This document shows positions 17,842-27,801 of a DNA stretch of 64,000 nt, one piece after another. The translations under genes and the position numbers were made by a program. Every line of letters begins with the position of its first letter. The stretch's first letter is position 1. The notes beneath the pieces are model-generated. The model had not been told where the DNA came from and searched no databases. It saw only the letters and a program-made list of their open reading frames with translations. The stretch is taken from contig NZ_CP046072.1 of assembly GCF_017357825.1 (NCBI RefSeq), positions 1,116,001 to 1,180,000 of the forward strand. Reading direction: 5' to 3'. This DNA is from Sulfurimonas aquatica. GTDB taxonomy: Bacteria; Campylobacterota; Campylobacteria; Campylobacterales; Sulfurimonadaceae.

Positions 17842-19632
17842 ATGGCTAAAAAGTTTATAGATGTAATGGATACAACTTTTAGAGATGGATTCCAGTCAGT
17901 TTTTGGTGGTCGTGTACTTATGGATGATTTTTTTCCAGCAGTAGAAGCAGCTAAAAAAGCAGGAATAAATCACTTTGAGTTTGGTGGTGGTGCTAGATTT
18001 CAATCTCTCTATTTTTACTTAAGAGAAGATGCTTTTGAAATGATGGATAAATTCCGTGCTATTGTTGGACCAGATGCAAACCTTCAAACACTTGCTCGTG
18101 GTGTAAATACGGTTATGCTAGATACTGGTTCAAAAGAACTAATAGATCTGCATGCAAAAATGTTTAAAAAACATGGTACAACTACTATTCGTAACTTCGA
18201 TGCACTTAATGATGTAGAAAATTTAAAATACTCAGGTGAGAGAATCTCTCACCATGGACTAAAGCATGAAGTAGTTGTGACAATGATGGATTTACCACCG
18301 GGATGTCATGGAGCTCATGATGTTACTTTTTATGAAAAAACTCTACGTGAGATTTTAGATGCGGGTATTCCATATGATAGTATCTGTTTTAAAGATGCAT
18401 CTGGTACTTCAAATCCTCAAAAAGTTTTTGAAACTATTAAAATGGCTAGAGGTTTAGTTCCTGAGGGAACACACTTACGTTTACACACTCATGAAACTGC
18501 AGGTGTTTCTGTTTCTGCATATATGGCGGCTCTTGAAGCGGGTATTGATGGTATTGATATGGCTGCTGCTCCTGTAAGTGGTGGAACATCACAGCCAGAT
18601 ATTTTAACTATGCTTCATGCAACTAAGGGCATGGATTTTGACCTTGGTGGTTTAGAGATTGGTAAAATATTGACTTATGAAAAAGAGTTACAGCACTGTC
18701 TAAGTGATTATTTCATGCCACCAGAAGCAACTATGGTTTCTCCAGTGATTCCATTTTCTCCAATGCCAGGTGGTGCACTTACTGCAAACACTCAAATGAT
18801 GCGTGATAATGGTATATTAGATAGATTTCCAGAAGTTATTGCAGCTATGCAAGAAGTTGTTGAAAAGGGAGGTTATGGTACTTCTGTAACACCAGTTTCT
18901 CAGTTTTATTTCCAGCAGGCACTTAACAATGTAATGCAGGGTCCTTGGAATGCAATAGCACCTGGATATGGAAAAATGGTCCTCGGATATTTTGGTAAAA
19001 CACCAGTTGCTCCGGATCCAGAAGTTGTAAAAATTGCTGCAGAAAAGTTAGGATTAGAACCTACAACTGAAAAAGCACTTGATTTAGCAGATGCTGATCC
19101 AGCTAAATCTCTTCAACATGCTATAGATGAGCTTAAAGCTGCAGATCTTGAAATAACAGAAGAAAATATCTTCATTGCAGCTGCATGTCAAGAAAAAGGT
19201 ATCGCTTTCCTACAAGGGAAAGGTGAGTTAAATGTTCGTAAAATATCTCAAATGAAAAATGATTGTGAAGGAAGTTCAATGGGTAATGGTAATTATACAG
19301 TAGTAGTAAATGGTGAAAAGTTCAGTGTTCAAGTTGCAGAGGGTGATGCAGATATTCAGGTTACAGCGGTAAATGGTGAAATTGCTAAACCTTCTGTTCC
19401 AACTGAATCAGCAGCTGGTGACTTAGATGTTAAAGCTCTTCTTCCAGGTAGCGTTTGGAAAATTATTCTTAATCCAGGTGATCAAGTGAATGACGGTGAT
19501 GTTATTATGATTCTTGAATCAATGAAAATGGAAATTGATGTTGTAGCAACTCAAGCTGGAACTCTTAGATCTATAAATGTGGCTACAAACGACAAGGTTG
19601 TAGAAGGCCAAGTAGTAGCAGTAATAGGATAA
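17842..19632 (+). CDS. oadA: Oxaloacetate decarboxylase alpha subunit (carboxyltransferase plus biotin carrier)
   Basis: 596 aa. The carboxyltransferase TIM-barrel is at about residues 5-270: [11 protein letters not shown] (usually DTTLRDGxQS), [10 protein letters not shown] with the catalytic lysine region, [10 protein letters not shown] and [20 protein letters not shown]. The conserved PYC_OADA domain follows. The C-terminal biotinyl domain (about 525-596) has the biotin lysine in [18 protein letters not shown] replaces the more common EAMKME. It transfers the carboxyl group from oxaloacetate to biotin, coupled through OadB to sodium export. It is the middle gene of oadGAB. Confidence 0.95.
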   Translation: MAKKFIDVMDTTFRDGFQSVFGGRVLMDDFFPAVEAAKKAGINHFEFGGGARFQSLYFYLREDAFEMMDKFRAIVGPDANLQTLARGVNTVMLDTGSKELIDLHAKMFKKHGTTTIRNFDALNDVENLKYSGERISHHGLKHEVVVTMMDLPPGCHGAHDVTFYEKTLREILDAGIPYDSICFKDASGTSNPQKVFETIKMARGLVPEGTHLRLHTHETAGVSVSAYMAALEAGIDGIDMAAAPVSGGTSQPDILTMLHATKGMDFDLGGLEIGKILTYEKELQHCLSDYFMPPEATMVSPVIPFSPMPGGALTANTQMMRDNGILDRFPEVIAAMQEVVEKGGYGTSVTPVSQFYFQQALNNVMQGPWNAIAPGYGKMVLGYFGKTPVAPDPEVVKIAAEKLGLEPTTEKALDLADADPAKSLQHAIDELKAADLEITEENIFIAAACQEKGIAFLQGKGELNVRKISQMKNDCEGSSMGNGNYTVVVNGEKFSVQVAEGDADIQVTAVNGEIAKPSVPTESAAGDLDVKALLPGSVWKIILNPGDQVNDGDVIMILESMKMEIDVVATQAGTLRSINVATNDKVVEGQVVAVIG

Positions 19633-19636
19633 TTAT

Positions 19637-20962
19637 ATGAAATTATTTGTATTAAAGTTACTTGCTCTTTTTATGCTTTTTTCTTTCACTAGTGCTTTTG
19701 CTAGTGGACATCCGGAAGTAAGCGATGCTACTTCGGCACATAAAGAAGAAAACTACCAAACTAAACCATTCTCAGAAATGATTACTGGTTTTTTAAAGTC
19801 GACTGGTGTTGTTGCTATCCTAAGCCCAGATCCAGATGAATTAAGTTCTGATGGTAAACCTATGAGCAACTTTCATAAGGGCTGGGGTCGTGTTTTAATG
19901 ATTCTGGTTACATTCTTCCTATTTTGGCTAGCAATTAGAAAAGGTTTTGAGCCACTTCTACTTTTACCAATAGCATTTGGTGGGTTGTTAGCAAATATTC
20001 CAGTAGCTAATATTGCTGGTGCACATGGATTCCTTGGTGTTATTTATAATATGGGTCTATCAAATGAGATGTTTCCAATCCTTATCTTTATGGGTGTTGG
20101 TGCTATGACAGACTTTGGTCCACTTTTATCAAATCCTAAAACAGCACTACTTGGTGGAGCTGCTCAGTTTGGTATATTTGGAACACTTGTTGGTGCAGTT
20201 GCACTTTCTCAAGCTGGATTTGTTGATTTTACACTACAACAGGCATCAGCTATTTCAATTATTGGAGGAGCGGATGGTCCGACATCTATCTTTATCGCGA
20301 CAAAACTTGCTCCTGAACTTTTAGGTGCTATTGCGGTTGCTTCATATAGTTATATGGCTATGGTTCCAATTATTCAACCTCCGATTATGAAAGCACTAAC
20401 AAGTGATTCTGAGCGTCGTATAAAAATGACTACACTTCGTCATGTGTCGCGTTTAGAGAAGTTAATTTTTCCAGTAATGGTTTTAACTCTTGCTATTATG
20501 GTTTTACCAGAGTCAACACCACTTATCGGTGCATTTATGTTTGGTAACTTCTTAAAAGAGTCTAGTGTTGTTGAGCGTTTAAATGATACTCTTCAAAATG
20601 CGCTTATAAATACTGTTACTATTTTCTTAGGTCTTGGTGTTGGTTCTAAGCTTGCAGCTGATCAGTTCTTAGTTCCAGATACTATGTTTATCATGGCTCT
20701 TGGTATTGTTGCATTCTCAGTTGGTACTGCTTCAGGTGTTATTATGGCTAAGATTATGAACCTATTCCCAGGTAATAAGATTAATCCATTAATTGGTTCA
20801 GCAGGTGTATCTGCAGTTCCAATGGCAGCTCGTGTATCAAATAAAGTTGGTATGGAGTATGACCGTACAAATATGCTTCTAATGCATGCAATGGGTCCAA
20901 ATGTTGCGGGTGTTATTGGTTCAGCCGTAGCAGCCGGTGTACTTATCTCTCTCTTCCAGTAG
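19637..20962 (+). CDS. oadB: Oxaloacetate decarboxylase beta subunit (sodium pump)
   Basis: 441 aa polytopic membrane protein. The N-terminal ~75 residues start like a signal peptide ([19 protein letters not shown]) and include a periplasmic-type stretch not present in all OadB. The core has the sodium-site motif [11 protein letters not shown] (about residues 203-213), [11 protein letters not shown] and the late [16 protein letters not shown] motif. It decarboxylates carboxybiotin and exports Na+. It starts 4 nt after oadA. A GC-rich inverted-repeat element lies directly downstream. Confidence 0.95.
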   Translation: MKLFVLKLLALFMLFSFTSAFASGHPEVSDATSAHKEENYQTKPFSEMITGFLKSTGVVAILSPDPDELSSDGKPMSNFHKGWGRVLMILVTFFLFWLAIRKGFEPLLLLPIAFGGLLANIPVANIAGAHGFLGVIYNMGLSNEMFPILIFMGVGAMTDFGPLLSNPKTALLGGAAQFGIFGTLVGAVALSQAGFVDFTLQQASAISIIGGADGPTSIFIATKLAPELLGAIAVASYSYMAMVPIIQPPIMKALTSDSERRIKMTTLRHVSRLEKLIFPVMVLTLAIMVLPESTPLIGAFMFGNFLKESSVVERLNDTLQNALINTVTIFLGLGVGSKLAADQFLVPDTMFIMALGIVAFSVGTASGVIMAKIMNLFPGNKINPLIGSAGVSAVPMAARVSNKVGMEYDRTNMLLMHAMGPNVAGVIGSAVAAGVLISLFQ

Positions 20963-20985
20963 TTTGGATAGAGTTAGTTGCTAAA

Positions 20986-21063
20986 ATTCAAATAGCGGCG
21001 CATCTTCTGCGGCGCTACACTCGTCATGCACATGTGTGCACTTCCTCGTTATGCTACTTGAAT
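20986..21063. repeat. GC-rich 78-bp element with inverted-repeat ends
   Basis: The ends ATTCAAATAGC (20986-20996) and GCTACTTGAAT (21053-21063) are inverted repeats with one mismatch. Inside are two direct copies of GCGGCGC (20995-21001 and 21009-21015) and a small palindrome TGCACA-TG-TGTGCA (21027-21040). The base composition is far richer in G and C than the surrounding sequence. It lies between convergent oadB and cheV, so it could be a dispersed intergenic repeat, a structured RNA or a shared terminator. No run of T follows either arm. Confidence 0.6.
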
Positions 21064-21165
21064 CTACACCACTCTTTAAATTTATTCGATTAATTAGTTG
21101 TATATAATTTTTTTGAACTGATATGTATATATAAATGAAGTGAGTAAAAGAAAAGAGGGTGTTAA

Positions 21166-22104
21166 CTATTTCATAGTTGAAATAATTAACGGTATTACAT
21201 TATGACTTTTTGTTTTATCAATAAAGGCATCTGCACCAAGAACTTCTGCTTCGCGTTTATTATTTGCACCTGTCATTGATGAGTTTACTATAATTGGAAT
21301 ATCTTTTGTATGTGGATTTGTTTTTAATCTTTTTATTACAGTAAAACCTGACATCTCAGGCATCTCTATATCTGTAATGATAGCTGGAATATTTTGTGTG
21401 TTTTCACCAAGCGCGTCTATATAGTCGATAAGCTTTTGACCATTATTAAATAGTTGCATATTTATATTTGCATTCTTGAAAATCTGAATTAAATGTCTTT
21501 GTGCAGTTTTTGAATCTTCTGCTATAAGGACTGTGCCAGTTTTGAGCTTGTCTGGAATATTTAACTCTAAGAGCTCAGTAGTATCTGCTGCTACATCAAC
21601 CATAGCATGAGGGATAACTTCTGAGAGAAATTTTTCATAATCTAAGATAAGACACAATGATCCATCTTCGAGTCTGGTATCATTCATTACAACGCCATCT
21701 TCTTTTAATCTATAACTGTCAGGCGCGTGCATCTCATTCCAGTTTTTCTTGATAACCCTAAACGCAGACATTATTCTAAGACCTATAATTACACCGTTAA
21801 AATCACATATGAGAATATTTGATCTATGCACATCTTGTTTATTTAAAACTGTTCCTAGCCATAAGGGAAGGTTGAGTATAGGGATTTGAAGACCACGAAG
21901 AAGAATTGTTCCTTCTAGTAGTGGATTTGATGATGGAAGTTGTGTTAGATAGTGGTTCTTAGATTCAACGACTTCACGTGTTTTAAAAACGTTTATTGCA
22001 TAATATGCAGAATCTTCTTTATCATTTATTCTAAAGACGAGGAGTTGTAGTTCATTGTTTTTTGCTAAGTTAGTAGCAGCATCGACATTATCTAGTACAG
22101 ACAT
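21166..22104 (-). CDS. cheV: Chemotaxis protein CheV (CheW-REC)
   Basis: 312 aa. The N-terminal CheW-like domain (about residues 15-165) has the coupling pattern LLVFRIND...YYAINVFKTREVVE and GTILLRGLQIPILNLP. The C-terminal receiver (about 190-312) has acidic pair IAEDS, phosphoacceptor Asp245 in ITDIEMPEMSG, and the conserved Lys in FIDKTKSH. CheV couples chemoreceptors to CheA and can adjust signalling through phosphorylation. It converges on oadB and is divergent from the adaptor gene at 22222. Confidence 0.93.
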   Translation of the reverse strand: MSVLDNVDAATNLAKNNELQLLVFRINDKEDSAYYAINVFKTREVVESKNHYLTQLPSSNPLLEGTILLRGLQIPILNLPLWLGTVLNKQDVHRSNILICDFNGVIIGLRIMSAFRVIKKNWNEMHAPDSYRLKEDGVVMNDTRLEDGSLCLILDYEKFLSEVIPHAMVDVAADTTELLELNIPDKLKTGTVLIAEDSKTAQRHLIQIFKNANINMQLFNNGQKLIDYIDALGENTQNIPAIITDIEMPEMSGFTVIKRLKTNPHTKDIPIIVNSSMTGANNKREAEVLGADAFIDKTKSHNVIPLIISTMK

Positions 22105-22221
22105 TACACACCCTTTAATTGTATATCTTGTGATAATACCTGAAATAGAATGAAATATTCTTGAATATTAATAATGTAATGTTAAAATAGTCATATCTAT
22201 TTTAAAGGTAAAACCACTCTT

Positions 22222-23019
22222 ATGAAATTATTTATACTTATCTTATTAACTACGTCAGCTCTTTTTAGTAATGTTTATTATTCAAAAGTTGAGCCTTATG
22301 AGATACGAAATATCTCTTCAAACGTTACGGGAGTGGTTAGATCAGTAAAAGAGCATTTACTTGGTAAAAAGCTCTCAAGTAGAACTTATATAGAGATTGA
22401 TTCTGAATTAGATACAGAAGAATTAAATGCTATAAAAAATAAGATTGGCTACTTAAAGAGTACCTTAAACTCAAACGAAAGTATTTTGAAAAACTTAGAT
22501 GAGTCTCTTGTAAGAAAACGAGACAATTATGCCAAAGTCAAAGAGTTGAAAATAAAGTCTAGCGTTGAAAAAGATAGAGAGTTTTATGATCTAATTAACA
22601 GTGAAAACTCTTATCTTTCTACGCTAAAAGAGATAAACTCTTTGAAGATTCAAATATCTGATCTTGAACTGCGAAGAGCTCAACTACAAAGAAGCATAAA
22701 AGATAAAAACTTAGTTGCACAGGGTTATACTCTCTACTCACTAAATGTAAAAGTTGGACAAGTTGTAACTCCTTCTACTCCACTAGCAACAGTTGTAGAT
22801 ACGTCAAAGGCCATACTTACAATATATCTTAATCAAGAAGATGTTTTAAGTGCGAGAAAAACTACTATTTACATTGATGGAGAAAAAACAGATTATAAAA
22901 TTGATAGACTTTTGAGTATTGCAGATAGTAAAAACATATCCAAATATATGGCTCAAATAGTTGTTAAATCACCAAGGTTGTTCTCAAAGTTGGTAAAAGT
23001 AGAACTCAAGTCAAAGTAG
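22222..23019 (+). CDS. HlyD/membrane-fusion-type periplasmic adaptor protein
   Basis: 265 aa. An N-terminal signal peptide (MKLFILILLTTSALFSN) is followed by a half lipoyl-like strand set (ISSNVTGVVRSVKEHLLGKKL), a coiled-coil hairpin (about residues 60-160), the second lipoyl half (LNVKVGQVVTPSTPLATVVD) and a beta-barrel end. This is the layout of periplasmic adaptor subunits of tripartite pumps. No inner-membrane pump gene is adjacent; a TolC-like gene lies 3.5 kb downstream. It abuts the molybdopterin oxidoreductase ATG with no gap. Confidence 0.75.
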   Translation: MKLFILILLTTSALFSNVYYSKVEPYEIRNISSNVTGVVRSVKEHLLGKKLSSRTYIEIDSELDTEELNAIKNKIGYLKSTLNSNESILKNLDESLVRKRDNYAKVKELKIKSSVEKDREFYDLINSENSYLSTLKEINSLKIQISDLELRRAQLQRSIKDKNLVAQGYTLYSLNVKVGQVVTPSTPLATVVDTSKAILTIYLNQEDVLSARKTTIYIDGEKTDYKIDRLLSIADSKNISKYMAQIVVKSPRLFSKLVKVELKSK

Positions 23020-24756
23020 ATGCAAGATAATCTTACTGCTTGTCCACTAGATTGCTATGATGCTTGTGGTATTGAGTATGATAAGGGCAGATTAAAAGGA
23101 GTCCGTAGTGGCCTTACACATGGCTTTTTATGCCAACATTTAAATCATTACTCAAAATTTTCTAGAATTTTATCACCGCGTTATAGAGGTGAGAGTATCA
23201 GTATGGATGAGGCACTTTTTAAGTTAAAAGGGATGCTGCTAGATACTCCTAAAAAAGAGATACTTCACTATAGGAGTAGTGGAAATTTTGGTTTAATGCA
23301 AGAGGTGAGCGATCATTTTTTTGCTTCTTTAGGAGCTACTTTAACAAATGGTTCTCTATGTGATGGCGCAGGAGAAGCTGGTATAGTTAAAGGTCGTGGA
23401 AGTAATAAAAATATGCCAATAGATGAGATGAGTAAATCTGATGTAGTAATTGTCTGGGGAAGAAATCCACATGTTACATCTTCACATCTTTTACCTATAA
23501 TAAAAAATAAAAAACTTATTGTCATTGATCCCATTAAAACAACTATAGCAACACAGGCTGATATATTTATACAGATAAAACCTCACTGTGATAGCTACTT
23601 GGCAATGATATTAACAAAGTTTTCATTTCTCAACAAGTTATTTGATGAAGAGTATTTAAACAAGTATGCTAGTAAATATAAAGAGTATTATCAGCAACTT
23701 GAAAATATAGATCTACTTAGTACACTTGATTATATTGGAGTTACTTTAGAGCAGATTGAGAATATTTACACTTTAATACAGAGTAAAAAAGTAGCTATTG
23801 TGACAGGTGTTGGTATTCAAAAGTATAAAGATGGTGCAGATACTACTCACTCTATTGATGCATTGGCGACAGTTCTTGGGCTTTTTGGTAGAGAAGGATG
23901 TGGCGTGAGTTATCTTGGCAACTCCAAAGAGGCTATAAACTCTCCATTTATGACTCAATCTCGAAGAGTCTCAAAGGTAAATACTCCTTTTAATGAGTTT
24001 AAAACAGTTTTTATTCAAGCTGCAAATCCCCTTTGTCAAATGCCAGATACTCATAGAGTAAAGAGCACACTTTCATCTACTCAAAACATTATCTATTTTG
24101 GACTTTATGAAAACGAGACAAGTGATGTAGCTGACCTAGTTATTCCCGCTAAAAACTTTCTAGAAAAAAGTGATATAAGAACTTCTTACTCTCATAATAA
24201 TATGATGATGATGCAAAAACAATATGAAAGCGAAATAGGCATAAGTGAATATGACTTAGTAAGCTATCTATGTCATGCATTTAAGATAGATTTTAAGGAC
24301 GAGGCAGAATATATAAAGCATTTTATGAATTTTAGCAAGATTAACGGGGATACTTTAAAGGTATCAAATAGAGAAGAGATACCATACACTAATGGATTTG
24401 ATACCGATGATAGGGAGTTTAATTTTCCAGAAAAACTAGAGATAGCTAAAGAGTCTAAAGACGGTTTTTATCTTATATCTTGTAAAAGTCCAAAAAGTCT
24501 AAACTCACAGTTTAAACGCGAAGAGTTTGTCTATCTTCATAGCTCACATGATTTCCTTGAAAATGAGCAAGTGAAACTCTCCTCAAAACAAGGCAGCGTA
24601 ACTCTTAAAGTCAAGCATAACGACAACTTAAGAAGAGACTCTATATTAGTCTATAGCGGGACGATGGGAGTGAATAATTTAACATGCTCTGAACATTCTT
24701 CTGAGGGTAAAAATGCAATTTATCAAGAAAACAGAGTTCAGATAAGTAAATGCTAG
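23020..24756 (+). CDS. Molybdopterin oxidoreductase (DMSO reductase superfamily)
   Basis: 578 aa. The N-terminal Fe-S motif is C8-x3-C12-x3-C16...C38 (ACPLDCYDACG then GFLCQ), placing it among [4Fe-4S] molybdopterin enzymes. No Tat signal is present, so it is probably cytoplasmic. NGSLCDGAGEAG (about residues 110-121) lies where the Mo-ligand residue is expected, with Cys114 a candidate. VVIWGRNPHVT and QAANPLCQMPDTHRV are typical cofactor-binding segments, and the C-terminal molydopterin-binding domain has HSSHDFLENEQVKLSSKQGSV. The substrate is unknown. It is shorter than most family members (700-900 aa) but complete in motif order. Confidence 0.82.
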   Translation: MQDNLTACPLDCYDACGIEYDKGRLKGVRSGLTHGFLCQHLNHYSKFSRILSPRYRGESISMDEALFKLKGMLLDTPKKEILHYRSSGNFGLMQEVSDHFFASLGATLTNGSLCDGAGEAGIVKGRGSNKNMPIDEMSKSDVVIVWGRNPHVTSSHLLPIIKNKKLIVIDPIKTTIATQADIFIQIKPHCDSYLAMILTKFSFLNKLFDEEYLNKYASKYKEYYQQLENIDLLSTLDYIGVTLEQIENIYTLIQSKKVAIVTGVGIQKYKDGADTTHSIDALATVLGLFGREGCGVSYLGNSKEAINSPFMTQSRRVSKVNTPFNEFKTVFIQAANPLCQMPDTHRVKSTLSSTQNIIYFGLYENETSDVADLVIPAKNFLEKSDIRTSYSHNNMMMMQKQYESEIGISEYDLVSYLCHAFKIDFKDEAEYIKHFMNFSKINGDTLKVSNREEIPYTNGFDTDDREFNFPEKLEIAKESKDGFYLISCKSPKSLNSQFKREEFVYLHSSHDFLENEQVKLSSKQGSVTLKVKHNDNLRRDSILVYSGTMGVNNLTCSEHSSEGKNAIYQENRVQISKC

Positions 24757-24793
24757 TATTAATGTTATAATTTAAAAAATAAAAGGTGTAATC

Positions 24794-25408
24794 ATGAAAA
24801 AAATCGTTTTAATAGTCTCTATGTTTTTCGCTATAAGTTTGTCGGCTAATATGTTAAGTAGTTATACTCAACATGAGTGTCGCAAAGCAGTTAATGACTA
24901 TTCTAAAGAGTGTATGGCTGGAAATATGGACGCATGTTACAACCTTGGATACATGCATAGTAAAGGAAGATGTGTAAACTTTGATTATGATTTAGCAAAT
25001 AAATTATACACAGATGCTTGTAATAATAAACATGCACAATCATGTACAAACTTGGGAATTATGTATGAGTATTCTCAAGGTGCTCATAAAGATGACTATC
25101 ACTCTGCTGTTTTGTATAACAGAGCATGTCAACTTGGAGATACTTCAGGTTGCTACAATCTCGCAGTTATGAATTATAATGGTCGGGGTATACGAAAAGA
25201 TAGAGCTCAAGCCTCTCGTTTATATGACAAGGCGTGTAGAGCAAATAACTACCAGGCTTGTTATAATTTAGCTGAGATGTATAGAAAAGGTAGAGGTGTA
25301 GTTGAAGATAAGAAGTATGCTAAAACACTCTATGAAAGATCATGCAATATAGGATATAAAAGTGCTTGTAGCAAGGTTAGAAGACTTGTTGACGAAGGTA
25401 TAAAATAG
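24794..25408 (+). CDS. Cysteine-rich Sel1-repeat protein (Hcp-like)
   Basis: 204 aa secreted protein with signal peptide MKKIVLIVSMFFAISLSAN. Four to five Sel1-like repeats follow, each with the pattern (A)CYNLGxMxxxGxG...A..L(Y)..AC, and cysteines spaced about eight apart (for example ACYNLGYMHSKGRC). This is the Helicobacter cysteine-rich protein (Hcp) architecture, where disulfides clamp each helix pair. It is periplasmic; Hcp proteins are implicated in protein-protein interactions and some bind beta-lactams. It sits between the Mo-enzyme and argD. The specific role is unknown. Confidence 0.9.
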   Translation: MKKIVLIVSMFFAISLSANMLSSYTQHECRKAVNDYSKECMAGNMDACYNLGYMHSKGRCVNFDYDLANKLYTDACNNKHAQSCTNLGIMYEYSQGAHKDDYHSAVLYNRACQLGDTSGCYNLAVMNYNGRGIRKDRAQASRLYDKACRANNYQACYNLAEMYRKGRGVVEDKKYAKTLYERSCNIGYKSACSKVRRLVDEGIK

Positions 25409-25442
25409 ACCTAAAATATAATTTTAAAATAATGGAAAGAGA

Positions 25443-26624
25443 ATGAATACGAAAGAGCTAGATAAAAAGTATGTTTTACAGACTTATGGTCGTGTGGACG
25501 TTGAGTTTGTTAGCGCTAAAAACGCAACTTTAAAAGATATAAATGATAAACAATATATCGATTTTACATCAGGTATAGGCGTTGTAAGTGTTGGCCATGC
25601 AAATGAGAGAGTAAATAGTGCAATCTCAAAGCAACTCTCAAACATAACACATATCTCAAATCTATACTACATAGAACCACAAGCTCGAGCAGCTCAAAAG
25701 GTGGTAGAGGCTAGTGGTTATGATATGGCGTGTTTTTTTGGAAACAGTGGTGCTGAAGCAAATGAGGGAGCTATTAAGATAGCAAGAAAACATGGTGAAC
25801 GCGATGGAAAGATTAAACGCTATAAAATTATTACACTACAGCACTCATTTCATGGGCGTACTATCACAACTGTAAAAGCTACGGGACAAGAAGCTATGCA
25901 TAACTATTTTGGGCCATTTCCCGATGGTTTTGTTTATGCAAATGGAATAGATGAGATAGAAGCTCTACTTGATGACCATACTGCTGGCGTTATGATAGAA
26001 CTTATTCAAGGCGAAGGTGGCGTTGAGCCTCAAGATAAACAAAAAGTGCAAGCTCTAGCAAAACTTTTAAAAGAGAAACATATACCACTAATAGTAGATG
26101 AAGTTCAAACCGGAGCATATAGAACTGGAGAGTTTACGGCTTCTCAAGTTTATGAAATTGAACCCGAAATCATTACTTTGGCAAAAGGCGTTGGAGGGGG
26201 TATCCCAGTAGGCATCGTTATGACGAGTTTGAAAGAGGTTTTATGTCCTGGCGACCATGGTTCTACCTTTGGTGGAAACTATTTAAGTTCAACCGCGGTT
26301 TGTGAGGTTGTAGATATTTTAAATGAGAAAAAGGCGAGTGGAGAACTTGAGAAAACTTCACAATACTTTAATCAAGAGCTAGAGAAATTTTATGTTTCAA
26401 ATAAAGCTATTTTCACTCAAAAAGTAGGCATAGGAATGATGTGTGGGCTTCGTGTTAAGGATGCTGATACTTTGAGTAAGGTTATAAATACAGCAAGAGA
26501 AAATGGAGTTATGCTTCTTAAAGCGGGAAGAAATACTCTACGTTTTTTACCACCACTTACAATTACAAAAGAGGAAATTGATGAAGGTTTTAAATCTCTC
26601 GTTAGCACTATGGCTTCTATCTAG
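25443..26624 (+). CDS. argD: Acetylornithine aminotransferase (ArgD family)
   Basis: 393 aa class III PLP aminotransferase. Motifs are FTSGIGVVSVGHANERV, FFGNSGAEANEGAIKIARKHG, HSFHGRT, PLIVDEVQTGAYRTGEF and the PLP-lysine segment ITLAKGVGGGIPVG (about residues 240-253), then HGSTFGGNYLSS. Length and motifs fit N-acetylornithine transaminase of arginine synthesis, which in many bacteria also acts as succinyldiaminopimelate transaminase. A GGAAAGAGA ribosome site precedes the ATG. Its 3' end overlaps the start of the TolC-like gene by 44 nt. Confidence 0.92.
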   Translation: MNTKELDKKYVLQTYGRVDVEFVSAKNATLKDINDKQYIDFTSGIGVVSVGHANERVNSAISKQLSNITHISNLYYIEPQARAAQKVVEASGYDMACFFGNSGAEANEGAIKIARKHGERDGKIKRYKIITLQHSFHGRTITTVKATGQEAMHNYFGPFPDGFVYANGIDEIEALLDDHTAGVMIELIQGEGGVEPQDKQKVQALAKLLKEKHIPLIVDEVQTGAYRTGEFTASQVYEIEPEIITLAKGVGGGIPVGIVMTSLKEVLCPGDHGSTFGGNYLSSTAVCEVVDILNEKKASGELEKTSQYFNQELEKFYVSNKAIFTQKVGIGMMCGLRVKDADTLSKVINTARENGVMLLKAGRNTLRFLPPLTITKEEIDEGFKSLVSTMASI

Positions 26625-27801
26625 TTCACTCCTACTCTCTAGAGAAAAAAGTAGTAATTTAGATGAATATATATCAGAATATAAAAAAGAGCAGTTTAAG
26701 TATGACTATCAAAAAAATGAAGCGGAGGCATCTAAACTTCATGATTCTTGGATAGCTCCACTTCAAGTGACTTATACTAACTCGAGAAGTAAACCGGGAG
26801 ATAAAGAACTTTCTAATGAAAATGCGGCTATTAAAATGGATCAGCCTATTTTTCAAAGTGGTGGAATTTACTACGGAATAAAGTTTGCAAATGCAAGTAA
26901 ACTATACTCTAATTACTCTATAGATGTTGCAAAGAAAAAGATGATTAAAGAGACCGTAGCGACTTTAATGCAAATCAAACAGAGTAAGCTAAGAGAAGAA
27001 GCACAAAAACTAAAAATTAAAAATTCGCAAATGAACTTAGAACAGAAAAAAGAGCAGTACTTAAGTGGACAACTTGATTCTGGATTTTTAGATGATGCTA
27101 TCATTCAAAGAAACATTGTTGTACAAGCACTTTATGATATTCAGACAACAAAAGAGAAACTAATAAATAAGTTTAACTCTTTGAGTGATTTAGATTATAA
27201 AAATACTTCCATACCGCATCTTGAGCTTTTAGATAAAGAAAATTTTCTCAAATACAATATCGTTCTTAAACAAAATGAAGCAGAGATTGAAAAAACTAAG
27301 TATTACAAAGATGTAACTGTTGCAAAGTATCTACCAAGAGTTAATTTTACTGCAGGATATACTTGGTCAAACAATGAGCAATTTATATCAAATACTTTTG
27401 TTGTTAAAAATGAACTTTCATATTATAACTACGGAGTAAGAGCTTCTATGGCTTTAGATATTAATGCTTTTAGAGATGTAGAATCAGTTAAAGTCGATTA
27501 TCTAAAAGCACAAGTGGTAAAAAAAGATAAACAACGCGAACTCAATGAACTTTTTAAACAAGTTATGCATAACATAGAAAATTTTGATAAAAAAATTGCC
27601 TTGAGTAATGATAATAAAAATCTCTACTCAAAACTTTTAGAAGATACTAATGAACTCTATAAGGCTGGATATAAAACAGAGTATGATGTAAAAACACTTG
27701 AAAACTCTTTAGATATGCAAGCCATAGATACTAAAATATATGAGATAGATAAGCAGTTAGAACTACTAACTCTTTATGAGATGTATGTTAATGAAATTTA
27801 G
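26581..27801 (+). CDS. TolC-family outer-membrane protein
   Basis: 406 aa from ATG 26581, chosen because it gives a signal peptide (MKVLNLSLALWLLSSSLLLS) and has GAGG at good spacing; an ATG at 26503 would lie deep within argD. The mature part is a long helical protein with repeated coiled-coil segments and the duplicated TolC-like layout, with a beta segment such as LPRVNFTAGYTWSNNEQF in the second half and a C-terminal AGYKTEYDVKTLENSL stretch. It would form the outer-membrane channel of an export system, perhaps with the adaptor at 22222. It overlaps argD (44 nt) and MidA. Confidence 0.83.
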   Translation: MKVLNLSLALWLLSSSLLLSREKSSNLDEYISEYKKEQFKYDYQKNEAEASKLHDSWIAPLQVTYTNSRSKPGDKELSNENAAIKMDQPIFQSGGIYYGIKFANASKLYSNYSIDVAKKKMIKETVATLMQIKQSKLREEAQKLKIKNSQMNLEQKKEQYLSGQLDSGFLDDAIIQRNIVVQALYDIQTTKEKLINKFNSLSDLDYKNTSIPHLELLDKENFLKYNIVLKQNEAEIEKTKYYKDVTVAKYLPRVNFTAGYTWSNNEQFISNTFVVKNELSYYNYGVRASMALDINAFRDVESVKVDYLKAQVVKKDKQRELNELFKQVMHNIENFDKKIALSNDNKNLYSKLLEDTNELYKAGYKTEYDVKTLENSLDMQAIDTKIYEIDKQLELLTLYEMYVNEI

